Translations under genes and position numbers: made by a program
Assembly (NCBI RefSeq): GCF_946479275.1
Contig: NZ_CAMLFE010000001.1
Coordinates: 62,001-126,000, forward strand
Origin: an uncultured Bartonella sp.
GTDB taxonomy: Bacteria > Pseudomonadota > Alphaproteobacteria > Rhizobiales > Rhizobiaceae
Length of the DNA: 64,000 nt
Direction of reading: 5' to 3'
Shown here: positions 24,421 through 32,258 of the stretch, piece after piece
How positions within the stretch are numbered: position 1 is the stretch's first letter
Layout of the letters: each line of letters starts with the position of its first letter
Notes under the pieces: generated by a model
Told to the model about the DNA's origin: nothing
The model's input: the letters and a program-made list of their open reading frames with translations, nothing else
Databases searched by the model: none

Positions 24421-24708
24421 CTATTTTTTTCGGTTCCATTTCCGTAAAATGTTATCGTGAAGCCCTACGTCGGCAGCAATGAATTCTTCATTTTCAGATT
24501 TGGACTTTTTCAGAATAATCCGGTCTCCATGTTGACCATTTATCAGAAAAATATCTTCTAACGACTGGAACTTACGAAAATTTAAACTCCGAACTTTAGG
24601 GGTTTCCATAAACAAAACAAGCGCCTTTTTTACAGCCTTCCTTCGGTGTTTGGGCAATTTTTTAAAGGCTTCATCAAAAGTAGCTTCAGTACGAAGGATT
24701 ATCGGCAT
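24421..24708 (-). CDS. RelE/ParE-superfamily toxin-like protein
   Basis: 95 residues with the RelE/ParE fold pattern: FDEAFKKLPKHRRKAVKKALVLF (helices 1 and 2), a short LNFRKFQSLEDIFLING, GDRIILKK strand, and VGLHDNILRKW at the end, equivalent to the VG-HD-Y/I-R end of RelE members. It would cut mRNA on the ribosome or act on gyrase; which is unclear. It begins 2 bases after the stop of the 185-residue gene upstream, as in an antitoxin-first toxin-antitoxin operon. Confidence 0.7.
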   Translation of the reverse strand: MPIILRTEATFDEAFKKLPKHRRKAVKKALVLFMETPKVRSLNFRKFQSLEDIFLINGQHGDRIILKKSKSENEEFIAADVGLHDNILRKWNRKK

Positions 24709-24710
24709 TT

Positions 24711-25268
24711 TTAGGCAATCAGATTATCCAAATAGCGTTCTAGATCATGTTTGTTCGCAAATGGTTCGCTGAGTTGCTCCTGCGGATTATATTTTGCTCT
24801 CAATGCTCGTGAAAATAATGACATTTCCGAGTATTCGTCGAGCAAAGCCGATTGGGCTGATCTTAACCGAACAAATTGTTTTTGAAATCTATCTGAAAAC
24901 TTAGGGTTCGATCTCGCCATCTCAGACTGAAAAGATTTTACAAATTCCGCACTTTTACTAAATGCCTGCGTGGCAGAATGAGCTACAGCCTCTATTTGCT
25001 CAATGAATTTGTTAAAATTATCGAACATCTGTCCATTTAGTTCAGCAGTCGCAAAAATTTCAGATAATTGAGCCCGAACTTTTCTACCTTTTGTCATCAA
25101 CTTATTGGTTCTTTTTTCAAATTCGGCGACAACGTCAGTCAGCGCTTGTAGTTTTTTTTCAATTAGATCTGAATTATCAGAATATGGGCAAACGATCGCG
25201 CTAATCTGATTATTCAGCGCAATCTCGGTTGCATCTTGAATGCTCTGATCTAGCAAGAAAGCTGTCAT
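24711..25268 (-). CDS. partner of RelE-like gene, possible unusual antitoxin
   Basis: 185 residues, largely helical: EKKLQALTDVVAEFEKRTNK and a long central coiled-coil-like region (about 45-155). The first 40 residues (MTAFLLDQSIQDATEIALNN) could form a small dimer domain. It is much longer than normal RelB/ParD-type antitoxins and lacks a clear DNA-binding motif. Coupled position directly before a RelE-like gene argues for an antitoxin or adaptor. Not recognised as a family. Confidence 0.55.
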   Translation of the reverse strand: MTAFLLDQSIQDATEIALNNQISAIVCPYSDNSDLIEKKLQALTDVVAEFEKRTNKLMTKGRKVRAQLSEIFATAELNGQMFDNFNKFIEQIEAVAHSATQAFSKSAEFVKSFQSEMARSNPKFSDRFQKQFVRLRSAQSALLDEYSEMSLFSRALRAKYNPQEQLSEPFANKHDLERYLDNLIA

Positions 25269-25476
25269 TTCTACGCACCTTGGGCTTGTCTTCTCTAGGC
25301 AAGCTTCTCCGATTGAGACGTTATTTTAACTTATTATATTATAAAGCGGTTCCATTTTCCAAATTAAAAACATCGTTCTGGCAGCTTTTAATCAGAACCA
25401 CTTATTCAGGCGTAATTATCCATTTTGGGAAGATATGCAATTAATTTATTTTCTTGCACGGAAAGTCAAGAAAAAA

Positions 25477-26133
25477 TTACATTCCAGCAAGCGGCGCCCA
25501 TGAATAAATCCGTTTTCTATTTTCTTCGGTCTGTTGCGGGTTGAAATGCCGGTGCAACACATTGCACAGCAAACGCAAGTCGCCGATATAACGCGGCATA
25601 GCTATGTCTCGGCCTATTACGTGCGTTAAAACGATATGGAAATTGGCTTCCGGATTTTCGCGCTGCGCTTCGGCAATTGCTTTTTCTACGTCCTCATATC
25701 TTTTTTTGGCGCGCTCGCACCACGCCGTATAATCGTCTTCATCGTTGCTTGCGACAATCGCCGGTTGTCCCCATTGTGCGTCCGGTGAACACAGTGATTT
25801 TTTATAATCATTTACCACATCTAAATATTGCTGCACAGCATTGTATTGTCTATCCGTTATGCCTTGGTCTGGGCAGGCGTCATGAAGTATTGCCAAGCGT
25901 CCGAGATTGGTTGCAGAACGTGGGTCTTTGGCCTGTTTCATGGTAAGCCCGAATAGACGCGCTCGCGCTTCTAACGCTACCTTCTGTGGTGGATTTTTTG
26001 CTCGCGACGGCTGCCCGTTCGGTTGTCTGTAAATGCCTTCAATGCGTGGCCGTCCTCGCCCGCGCTTTGCCCTGAGTTTTCCAGCCTTTGAACGTGTTTT
26101 CAGTTTTACAACTGTTATCGGTCGTTTATCCAA
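25477..26133 (-). CDS. AT-hook-like phage protein, possible late regulator
   Basis: 218 residues. The basic N-terminus (KLKTRSKAGKLRAKRGRGRPRIEG) contains an AT-hook core RGRPR. The middle (about 60-120) holds LFGLTMKQAKDPRSATNLGRL and the C-terminal third has helices with ANFHIVLTHVIGRDIAM. It is the last gene of the early left block before the toxin and packaging genes, a place where late-gene activators are often found. No known family is recognised; function is inferred only from position and basic start. Confidence 0.55.
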   Translation of the reverse strand: MDKRPITVVKLKTRSKAGKLRAKRGRGRPRIEGIYRQPNGQPSRAKNPPQKVALEARARLFGLTMKQAKDPRSATNLGRLAILHDACPDQGITDRQYNAVQQYLDVVNDYKKSLCSPDAQWGQPAIVASNDEDDYTAWCERAKKRYEDVEKAIAEAQRENPEANFHIVLTHVIGRDIAMPRYIGDLRLLCNVLHRHFNPQQTEENRKRIYSWAPLAGM

Positions 26134-26179
26134 TATATTGCCCTCATGCTATGCTCCCTTCTTTGTGTTTGGTTGTAGA

Positions 26180-26464
26180 TTATTGCCCTTTCGCTAACTT
26201 GCGTGCCCATACGATCGCTTCGTCTGGTGAATGCAAAGTCACAACCTGTGAACCTTTCCAACCCGCTGCAAAATTGGTCTGATTACTGTTCAGCCCTTTA
26301 CCGTATCCTTTGTGCCCCGTTTTGCATTCTACCAGATGGTTCACGCCCCTAAAACCAACAAGCAAGTCAACAGGCTGGTTAAGGCGATACACCGTCATGA
26401 AGTGTTGCTCTAAAACCGCAACAATCGCGCGTTCCGCCGTGTCTCTTTTGGCCGCGCGTCTCAT
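26180..26464 (-). CDS. VRR-NUC-like (PD-(D/E)XK) nuclease
   Basis: 94 residues. DLLVGFRGVNHLVECKTG gives the Asp and Glu-x-Lys of the VRR-NUC/PD-(D/E)XK fold, followed by LNSNQTNFAAGWKGSQVVTLHSPDEAI, a typical phage form. These may be Holliday-junction or replication-associated nucleases. It overlaps the membrane protein gene by 4 bases in a run of coupled genes. Confidence 0.8.
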   Translation of the reverse strand: MRRAAKRDTAERAIVAVLEQHFMTVYRLNQPVDLLVGFRGVNHLVECKTGHKGYGKGLNSNQTNFAAGWKGSQVVTLHSPDEAIVWARKLAKGQ

Positions 26465-26820
26465 TCTGCCGCCTCACTTTTCAATGAGTAACTGGCAGCA
26501 AGCTTTTGCAAATAATCACGTTCAGGTTGTGATCGATTTCTATCGGCTAAAGCGGTTGCGATTTTCCCTTCTATGATCGTGTTTCGCGCTGAATGCGAAG
26601 GAATAAGAACCAACGTCACAACGGACACAACAATAGCTAGGACAGTGCACAAAGCAATTATACCGGCTGTCCGGCGTTCGTTCGTATTAATTGGAGCATC
26701 AACAAACGTAATTAAGGAAACTGGGCAAATTATTATTAACAAGAAAAAAGTAATGCCTAGACAACACGTCAAAGAACCGGCGATGTTAGACATATAAATG
26801 GCATGAATAACACTATCCAT
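26461..26820 (-). CDS. small membrane protein, unknown
   Basis: 119 residues with two transmembrane helices (about 17-40, GITFFLLIIICPVSLI, and 52-73, GIIALCTVLAIVVSVVTLVLI) and a cytosolic or periplasmic C-terminal helix rich in Arg, Glu and Ala. It starts on the stop of the beta-solenoid-like gene (TAATG) and is followed by the VRR-NUC gene with overlap. Role unknown; the two may be carried as cargo in the early operon. Confidence 0.6.
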   Translation of the reverse strand: MDSVIHAIYMSNIAGSLTCCLGITFFLLIIICPVSLITFVDAPINTNERRTAGIIALCTVLAIVVSVVTLVLIPSHSARNTIIEGKIATALADRNRSQPERDYLQKLAASYSLKSEAAE

Positions 26821-27602
26821 TATTCCGCTTCCTCCAACGGTTCAGGCGGCAAGATTAATTCCATCTGTTTAGAAGCGGGGTTTACCAACTGTTTCTTTGA
26901 CGTTTTTTGTATTATTGTTCCGGCTCCACGAAACGCTTTTATAAATTTCCCGTTATTCACACAGTACCGGACATTTTCCTTTATCCCGTTTCGTCCAATG
27001 CAACCGGTAACATAGCCAACAAAATTGCCGTTCTCGTCATAATTAGCCAAAGATATATAATTGCCGTCTGTGCCGATGAACGTTGCATTCATCCCAAGGC
27101 TCGTAACAATATTACGATCTCCATCGCATATGATATACGGGCTATCGCCAACGATTATTATCTTGTTTCCATTGCCCTCAATGCTAATGATGTCCGGGTC
27201 GCTAATCACCAATCTATTATTATCGCCGCTAACATTTATAATTGCATCGTATAGGCAAATAGCAGCTCTGCTACTTTCGCCGCTTATGCTTACTCGGCCG
27301 TCGTCCCCTGCCACTGCTGTTCGCGTATAAGTACCACGTATTGATAAATCGGCTAAATCTCCCGCTATAGCTGTTGCAGAACCGTCTGCATTGACATCTA
27401 ATACCGTTCCGTTTCCAGCAACGGATATTTGTGTTTGTTTACTGACAGAGCTGATCGCATTGCAGTATCCCGCGACAGCGACATTGCAGTCATATTTTTC
27501 GCCGACAGCTATTGTTCTCTCATTGTCTGTTAAAGAAAAATCTTCATAATTTTTCTTTATCCCTAGCTGGATCTTGCTGTCTTTGGCGGTTGCTGTTTTC
27601 AT
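26820..27602 (-). CDS. beta-solenoid-like repeat protein
   Basis: 260 residues from ATG 27602 (GGAGG 7 bases upstream, ATGA overlap). Residues about 35-190 are short, regularly spaced repeats with AVAG-type turns and Gly/Asn/Asp (AVAGYCNAISSVSKQ, AIAGDLADLSIRG, AVAGDDGRVSISG, NVSGDNNRLVIS, SIEGNGNKIIIVG), as in right-handed beta-solenoids. The C-terminal ENVRYCVNNGKFIKAFRG resembles DUF7666-like phage proteins. No signal peptide. Intracellular role unknown. Confidence 0.65.
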   Translation of the reverse strand: MKTATAKDSKIQLGIKKNYEDFSLTDNERTIAVGEKYDCNVAVAGYCNAISSVSKQTQISVAGNGTVLDVNADGSATAIAGDLADLSIRGTYTRTAVAGDDGRVSISGESSRAAICLYDAIINVSGDNNRLVISDPDIISIEGNGNKIIIVGDSPYIICDGDRNIVTSLGMNATFIGTDGNYISLANYDENGNFVGYVTGCIGRNGIKENVRYCVNNGKFIKAFRGAGTIIQKTSKKQLVNPASKQMELILPPEPLEEAE

Positions 27603-27967
27603 TCTGCTGCCTCCGCCTCTGCAAGCCTCTTTTGCCAACTTTTTCGATCGACCAAACGCCAACCGACCCCCCATTCACTTTTGACATGAATGCCGTATTT
27701 TTTTAGTTTTTTACGCAACTGATAAAGTATGACATTGCCGTAGTTTGGAGTAATACTTGCCCCTGTGATATATGCGGCATCTAACATGTCTCTGGTGACA
27801 ATCTCACGCTTGAGCAGCATACAAAACAAAGCCTTCTGTTTCCGCGTGAGGCCCCATTCTACCGGCGTGACAAATGGTGGGACGAGAAGCTTTTTAAGCT
27901 GCCGCACTTGGTCTTCCAATTCTTCGATCTTCTCGCATTGACGCGCGATGATAAAATCAGTGCCCAT
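27599..27967 (-). CDS. winged-helix regulator (OmpR/CtrA effector-like)
   Basis: 122 residues. N-terminal coiled coil (CEKIEELEDQVRQLKKLL) then a winged-helix domain: LTRKQKALFCMLLKREIVTR, VILYQLRKKLKKYGIHVKSEWGVGWRLV, the last part being the wing of OmpR/CtrA-type DNA-binding domains. There is no receiver domain, so it would act as a free DNA-binding protein. It follows GapR and precedes the solenoid gene in a coupled run. Confidence 0.78.
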   Translation of the reverse strand: MGTDFIIARQCEKIEELEDQVRQLKKLLVPPFVTPVEWGLTRKQKALFCMLLKREIVTRDMLDAAYITGASITPNYGNVILYQLRKKLKKYGIHVKSEWGVGWRLVDRKSWQKRLAEAEAAE

Positions 27968-27971
27968 GACG

Positions 27972-28226
27972 TCACCTCATCCCGAGCGCGTTTTTGTAGA
28001 GCTTGACCATGGCTTCCTCTTCTTGGCGCTCATGGTCTTCTTTTTTGCGCAAACGGACAACCTCGCGTACCGCCTTGCTATCGAAACCACTTCCTTTAAG
28101 CTCGGCATACACTTCTTTGATGTCGTCCGAGATTGTTTTCTTTTCTTCTTCAAGGCGTTCGATACGCTCGATAAAAGAACGTAACTGTCCGGTTGCTACG
28201 ACGGTGTTTTGATCTTCCTCGCTCAT
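27972..28226 (-). CDS. GapR-like nucleoid-associated protein (DUF2312)
   Basis: 84 residues, almost all helical: [40 protein letters not shown] and a C-terminal [15 protein letters not shown]. These are the hallmarks of DUF2312/GapR, which clamps overtwisted DNA ahead of replication and transcription forks in alphaproteobacteria. A phage copy may serve phage replication or displace the host's. ATGA overlap with the gene upstream. Confidence 0.9.
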   Translation of the reverse strand: MSEEDQNTVVATGQLRSFIERIERLEEEKKTISDDIKEVYAELKGSGFDSKAVREVVRLRKKEDHERQEEEAMVKLYKNALGMR

Positions 28227-28810
28227 ACTGCTTCTCCCTTGACTTGTTTGAATTTTTCTATCAATTCGTCGAATTTTTCTGCTGAAATAGACGCCCCACT
28301 TGCTTGTTCTTCCGGTGCATCCAGAATGGCCTCAATGCGATCAAGTTTTGCCCGCATGTTCTCTTCGATCTTTTTGCAAAATTGAGAGAGTTCCGGCGCT
28401 GTCGGTAAAAATGTCTGGCTGAATTCTTTTGCTTCGCCTTCGATAATCCGCGAATAAGCCTCACCAATCGCCCAGCTTGAACGGTGCGCCAATGCGTCCG
28501 TGTAGGCCTGCGCCGATATTGCCGCTTCATCGCCTTTTCGAGCAGCCATTCCACCCGCCAAAAGCGCGAAAATTTTTGCAACATCAGCGGGGGTTGCTCG
28601 CAACGATAGAAAATTCCGTGTGTCGGCTATGAGCACTCGCGTATTCGCTATCTGTTCCAGCGTCGGTTTCGCCCCAGCCCGAAACTTCGGTGGGAACGTC
28701 TCGGCTAACAATTGGTTGATGCGGATCCAAGCCCTGTCGATCACAGATGTCAAACACGGCTTCGGCGAATTGCCGACCGGTCGATTTTCGCTCTTCGCGA
28801 GATTTTGCAT
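28223..28810 (-). CDS. unknown helical protein overlapping the replication gene
   Basis: 195 residues; Ala/Glu/Lys-rich helices from about residue 50 ([55 protein letters not shown]). The gene overlaps the end of the DUF1376 gene (28584-29456) by 227 bases in another frame. Internal starts exist only as GTG/TTG, so the true start may be later (near 28600), which would shorten the overlap. Not recognised; position suits a replication partner such as a helicase loader. Confidence 0.6.
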   Translation of the reverse strand: MQNLAKSENRPVGNSPKPCLTSVIDRAWIRINQLLAETFPPKFRAGAKPTLEQIANTRVLIADTRNFLSLRATPADVAKIFALLAGGMAARKGDEAAISAQAYTDALAHRSSWAIGEAYSRIIEGEAKEFSQTFLPTAPELSQFCKKIEENMRAKLDRIEAILDAPEEQASGASISAEKFDELIEKFKQVKGEAV

Positions 28811-29456
28811 GATTAAATCCTTTGATTTTTTTGTTGTAAGGGCTTCTCACCCAATTCCGCCAAGTCGCTTGCCAGTCTCGTTTGGTCGCGTCTTTGCCTG
28901 TTTTTGCTGTCCAATAGTCCCGGAAGCTCTCGAACAACGTTCGAGCTTCGGCTTCGGAAAAACCTTCATTGGTGGCAAAAGAAAAATCCGGTTGGAAATC
29001 GTCCGGTAACCGGCAACCTTTTTTTTGGGATACGTTAGTATCCTTTTTTATATTTCTGATATCTGGTTCTGAAGAATGCTTTAGCAAAACGCTAGCATTT
29101 GCTAGACCCTGTTCGTTATTTTTCAATGACTTAGCTTTGCCGCCAAGACTCCCGCTTGTCTTCCGTTTTTCACTTTTCGAAACCGCTTTTTGGAGTTCTT
29201 CAGACAACCTTTTTTGCGTTATACGGCCATCGGATATGTCGAAAAACGCCATTACATCACCCGCGATAATGTGCCACCGTTTCAGCGAGACATGGGCAAT
29301 TCTCGCGAGCTTTTTTTCGTCATTTGGGAGTGAACCGGCATTACGCCACATAGTCATCAACAACAACAAATATGCACCATGCTGTTCTGTGGTCAGATGC
29401 TGTGTGTCTGCCAAATAGTCAGCAACGTATAGTTGCATGAATGGTGCGTTTGTCAT
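28584..29456 (-). CDS. phage replication protein (DUF1376)
   Basis: 290 residues. N-terminal DUF1376 domain (1-95): MQLYVADYLADTQHLTTEQH, AYLLLLMTMWRNAGSLPNDEKKLA, ITQKRLSEELQK. A linker and a DnaT/primosome-like C-terminal segment (WQATWRNWVRSPYNK) follow. This architecture is that of phage replication initiators related to DnaT/lambda O position genes. The last 75 residues share DNA with the next gene in another frame. It is read leftward behind the Cro-like gene. Confidence 0.82.
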   Translation of the reverse strand: MTNAPFMQLYVADYLADTQHLTTEQHGAYLLLLMTMWRNAGSLPNDEKKLARIAHVSLKRWHIIAGDVMAFFDISDGRITQKRLSEELQKAVSKSEKRKTSGSLGGKAKSLKNNEQGLANASVLLKHSSEPDIRNIKKDTNVSQKKGCRLPDDFQPDFSFATNEGFSEAEARTLFESFRDYWTAKTGKDATKRDWQATWRNWVRSPYNKKIKGFNHAKSREERKSTGRQFAEAVFDICDRQGLDPHQPIVSRDVPTEVSGWGETDAGTDSEYASAHSRHTEFSIVASNPR

Positions 29457-29491
29457 TGCCGTTCTCTTTGCTTACGATTGCAGATCAATGT

Positions 29492-29830
29492 TCATTTTTG
29501 GTCGTCCTTTTCATTTTGCTGGCCAGCGATAAAATCAGCCAGCCGAGCCAGACGCGGATCAATTTCATTCGTATTTCTCGCTATTTGGTATTTTGCTTCA
29601 GCCTGTTTGCAGGCGTTTTGGTATGCTTCAAAGACGGCAAACCAGTTTGAAACCTTCATGTCTTTGATGTCTGTCCGATGCCTAAGACGCATTAAGACAC
29701 TTGATGGCACATGCCACTTTGTTTCAACGCGATAAGCGGCGGCTTCAATCGTGTCTCCAACGCCTCTAAATTCGATATTCAAAAGGTCATTGGCAATTTT
29801 CTTTGCAAGGAAAACATACTCATTACTCAT
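29492..29830 (-). CDS. unknown early phage protein, 112 aa
   Basis: 112 residues, helical: VFLAKKIANDLLNIEFRGVG at the start, HVPSSVLMRLRHRTDIKDMKVSNWF in the middle and KDDQK at the end. It lies between the Cro-like and replication genes, in place of lambda cII or similar early genes, but no HTH is obvious. The segment SSVLMRLRHRTDI could be a short DNA-binding helix. Role unknown. Confidence 0.6.
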   Translation of the reverse strand: MSNEYVFLAKKIANDLLNIEFRGVGDTIEAAAYRVETKWHVPSSVLMRLRHRTDIKDMKVSNWFAVFEAYQNACKQAEAKYQIARNTNEIDPRLARLADFIAGQQNEKDDQK

Positions 29831-29945
29831 TTGTTTTTCTCCGCTTAGCTTTTGTTCTGCACGTCACACACTTTGCCCCACGGGCGCGAAAACAATTGCT
29901 ATGTTAGTTTTGCCAAAAACAGTTCAGCAAAACGGGTTGAAAGGG

Positions 29946-30012
29946 CGGGGCTGGTTTTTTGGGAGCGATGTGGAACCAGCCCCGTTTTCTGCGCCAGAGA
30001 AGAGAAGCGCAG
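29946..30012. other. tandem strong hairpins, terminator or small RNA
   Basis: Two inverted repeats: CGGGGCTGGTT/AACCAGCCCCG (29946-29956 and 29974-29984, 11 bp perfect, then GTTTTC) and TTCTGCGC/GCGCAGAA (29987-29994 and 30005-30012). They lie in the 227 bases between the Cro-like gene end and the next gene. They could end the Cro transcript or be part of a small antisense RNA. Confidence 0.55.
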
Positions 30013-30057
30013 AATTTCGTGAGACCATAAAAAGGCACTGAATATGAAAAACGTTAG

Positions 30058-30267
30058 TCATGCCGCTGTCTCCTCCTTGGAGGGGAGTGGATAAAGGTCT
30101 GGACGCAGATCGTGGCGTGAAATGCCAGTAATGCGCTCTATTTCCAGAACGCGTTCGGCTGGTACTCTCTTCCAAACATAAAAAGCGTTATGTTTGATGC
30201 CCAACTTACGGGCTAGAGACGTCACGCCACCTGCTTTTTTAACTGCTTTTGCGACAATGTTAATCAT
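30058..30267 (-). CDS. Cro/YdaS-like helix-turn-helix protein
   Basis: 69 residues from ATG 30267 (GTG 30273 possible). Helix-turn-helix: VKKAGGVTSLARKLGIKHNAFYVWKR, close to the YdaS/Cro family in which GG-x-x-x-LA-x-x-LG precedes the recognition helix. It diverges from the CI-like gene across 83 bp with shared operators, so it acts as Cro in the lytic switch. First gene of the leftward early transcript. Confidence 0.85.
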   Translation of the reverse strand: MINIVAKAVKKAGGVTSLARKLGIKHNAFYVWKRVPAERVLEIERITGISRHDLRPDLYPLPSKEETAA

Positions 30268-30273
30268 AAACAC

Positions 30274-30303
30274 AATGTAAATACTTTTTACTTACATTGT
30301 CAA
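30274..30303 (-). promoter_or_regulatory. leftward early promoter with repressor operator
   Basis: On the minus strand -35 TTGACA (30303-30298), 18-base spacer, -10 TACATT (30279-30274). Arms AATGTAA (30274-30280) and TTACATT (30292-30298) form an inverted repeat over the promoter. More ATGTAA half sites follow at 30305-30310. The same layout is seen at 33301-33329. Likely bound by the CI-like protein. Confidence 0.65.
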
Positions 30304-30350
30304 TATGTAATGTAGGTGATTTTTTTGTAAAAAGATTTTACGGTTGAGAA

Positions 30351-31040
30351 ATGGAAGAAATAGGCGAAATTCTAAAAAGATACAGATTGGCTGCTAAGCT
30401 GACACAGAAAAAAGTTGCAGACGCGTTGGGTGTCAACCGTGTTTCTGTTACCCAATGGGAAAACGGTAGTGCTAAGCCCTCAATTGAACGTCTCGCAGAA
30501 TTGGCAAAACTATTCGGCGTGTCCACTGATGCTCTACTATCAGGTACCCCGTTAAATACAGCCCTTCCAATTGCCAATAAAAAAAACGATGTAATACCCG
30601 CTAATGTTGAATTACCGCCTCGACAATACATGCCGCAGGATGTTCCGGTGATGGGCACCGCTGCTTGCAATGCCGACCATGGTTCTTTCAAGCTTGATTC
30701 CTCAATTATCGATTACGTCCGTAGGCCACCCGGTTTGCTGTCGACTAAAGATGTATATGCCCTATACGTCGAAGGGGACTCGATGGAACCCCGTTTCACT
30801 GCTGGTGATCTGGTATTTGTTCATCCACGTAAACCCGTTCGCATCGGGGATTCAGTGGTGGTGCAGATTGCTAAAAGCGAGAATGAACCAATCGAGGCCA
30901 TGATCGCAGTTTTGTCGAAACGGACATCGCATGAAGTGTTTTTGCAAAAATACAACCCCAATAAAATCATCCATTTTGATAATGCTAATATCGTGGCTAT
31001 TCACAAAATATTGGAGATGACAGAGTTGTTCGGTCTCTAA
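30351..31040 (+). CDS. CI-type repressor (HTH plus S24 peptidase)
   Basis: 229 residues. HTH_3 domain (residues 5-65): KLTQKKVADALGVNRVSVTQWENG. C-terminal LexA/S24 domain (about 98-229): catalytic Ser144 in VEGDSMEPRF, likely Lys190 in VLSKRTSHEVF, and GDSVVVQ. The cleavage site is probably at Ala105-Cys106 in MGTAACNADHG, without the usual Gly after it. It should maintain lysogeny and be cleaved on RecA activation. Diverges from the Cro-like gene. Confidence 0.92.
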   Translation: MEEIGEILKRYRLAAKLTQKKVADALGVNRVSVTQWENGSAKPSIERLAELAKLFGVSTDALLSGTPLNTALPIANKKNDVIPANVELPPRQYMPQDVPVMGTAACNADHGSFKLDSSIIDYVRRPPGLLSTKDVYALYVEGDSMEPRFTAGDLVFVHPRKPVRIGDSVVVQIAKSENEPIEAMIAVLSKRTSHEVFLQKYNPNKIIHFDNANIVAIHKILEMTELFGL

Positions 31041-31489
31041 TGTACCTGCGTTCTGTTATTTATATGCAAAGAGAAACTCCGTCACAACCTCAAACTGATG
31101 ATGACTGGTGGGCTTTGGTCGAGCAACATAAGCGCTCTGCTGAATTGCTCATAAGTGAAGAAATGACAGCAAATCAGGGATATTACCATGTCGGATCGGC
31201 GGTGGAGGCGGCCTTAAAAGCTTACATTTGTAAGCAAAAATTTCTTAATCAATGGCCTGTAAGAGCTGTCGCCCGCCAGTTATATACGCATAATTTATTT
31301 AAGCTTTTTCAAATATCTGGTATTGAAGTTGACGAACATTCAGAATTTGCTCCTAGTTGGGCTACTGTTTTGCACTGGCAACGTCTACAGGGTTATAATC
31401 ATGAGAGAATGCCCCGCAAAGTTGCGCAATCATTTTATGAAGCTGCGTTTGGAAATTATGGAGTTGTAGAATGGCTACGAACGAATTAA
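31040..31489 (+). CDS. HEPN-domain protein, possible RNase toxin
   Basis: 149 residues. Helix pattern of HEPN proteins: SAELLISEEMTANQGYYHVGSAVEAALKAYI, THNLFKLFQISGI. A candidate R-x5-H (HWQRLQGYNHE) lies in the last helical part, where HEPN RNases have R-x4-6-H; another R-x4-H is at RQLYTH. Starts on the stop of the repressor gene (TAATG), so it is expressed from the lysogenic transcript. It overlaps the next gene by 19 bases. A defence or toxin role is inferred. Confidence 0.72.
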   Translation: MYLRSVIYMQRETPSQPQTDDDWWALVEQHKRSAELLISEEMTANQGYYHVGSAVEAALKAYICKQKFLNQWPVRAVARQLYTHNLFKLFQISGIEVDEHSEFAPSWATVLHWQRLQGYNHERMPRKVAQSFYEAAFGNYGVVEWLRTN

Positions 31490-32055
31490 CAGAAACGCAT
31501 ATGATTGCTGCTCGCGAGTTTACAAAAAGCTTGTCAACTATCGGGTTCGATATGGACGGTGTTTTTTGGGCTTACGACAAAGAGGACGAAAGACAAGTAC
31601 TTTTAGTAGTCACAGATTTCTTTGATGTGAAAGGCCCACTGGAAATATATCGACAAATATTCAAGGCTTATAATGCGTCGTTGACACCTAAGGAGATAGA
31701 TCCCTCTAGTGTGAGATTTCTAAGTAGATATCATACTTTAGTAAACGATATAATGGATAGCATGTTAAGCAACCTTATGAAGAAGGACTATAAAAAAGAA
31801 ATTTTTGCCAACATGTTAGGGGGCCCTCTAACGGCAAAGGACATGAAATTCATATCCAATACGTTTGAGGATTATAACGGGCCTGAGGTCACTATACCTC
31901 CCGAGGGGGTGGTCATGGTAAAACCGCGACATAAAATTCCGGAATATACCGAAATAATTAAAAACTGGGAGCTATTTAAAAGCAAACTAAATAATTTAAC
32001 GGCAGAAACAGAACAGTATAAAGAAGATTTACCCCCTGATTTGAAGGGGGGTTAG
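31471..32055 (+). CDS. partner of HEPN protein, unknown
   Basis: 194 residues from ATG 31471 with GGAG 7 bases upstream. No MNT or HTH antitoxin motif is seen. The start MATNELTETHMIAAREFTKS and a compact alpha/beta core (DMDGVFWAYDKEDERQVLLV; DFFDVKGPLEIYRQIFKAY) precede a Pro/Asp-rich end EDLPPDLKGG. Overlap and co-transcription with the HEPN gene suggest it neutralises or directs it. Base composition is more AT-rich than the structural genes, a sign of separate origin. Confidence 0.6.
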   Translation: MATNELTETHMIAAREFTKSLSTIGFDMDGVFWAYDKEDERQVLLVVTDFFDVKGPLEIYRQIFKAYNASLTPKEIDPSSVRFLSRYHTLVNDIMDSMLSNLMKKDYKKEIFANMLGGPLTAKDMKFISNTFEDYNGPEVTIPPEGVVMVKPRHKIPEYTEIIKNWELFKSKLNNLTAETEQYKEDLPPDLKGG

Positions 32056-32258
32056 CACTTTACGTTGCTAACCATAGCCGTTCAATGGATTTTTTATTAC
32101 CGCTTGTAAAAAATGTACAATAAAAATAAGAACATTATAAGAACATTTTTCTAAAAAATTGGATTCGACGTTGCGACTGTGTATTGATTCTCGCTATTAC
32201 AATTTTAACGAGAACGATTCCGGCACACTTTATCGACACGTGAAAGGATGGGGGAGAA

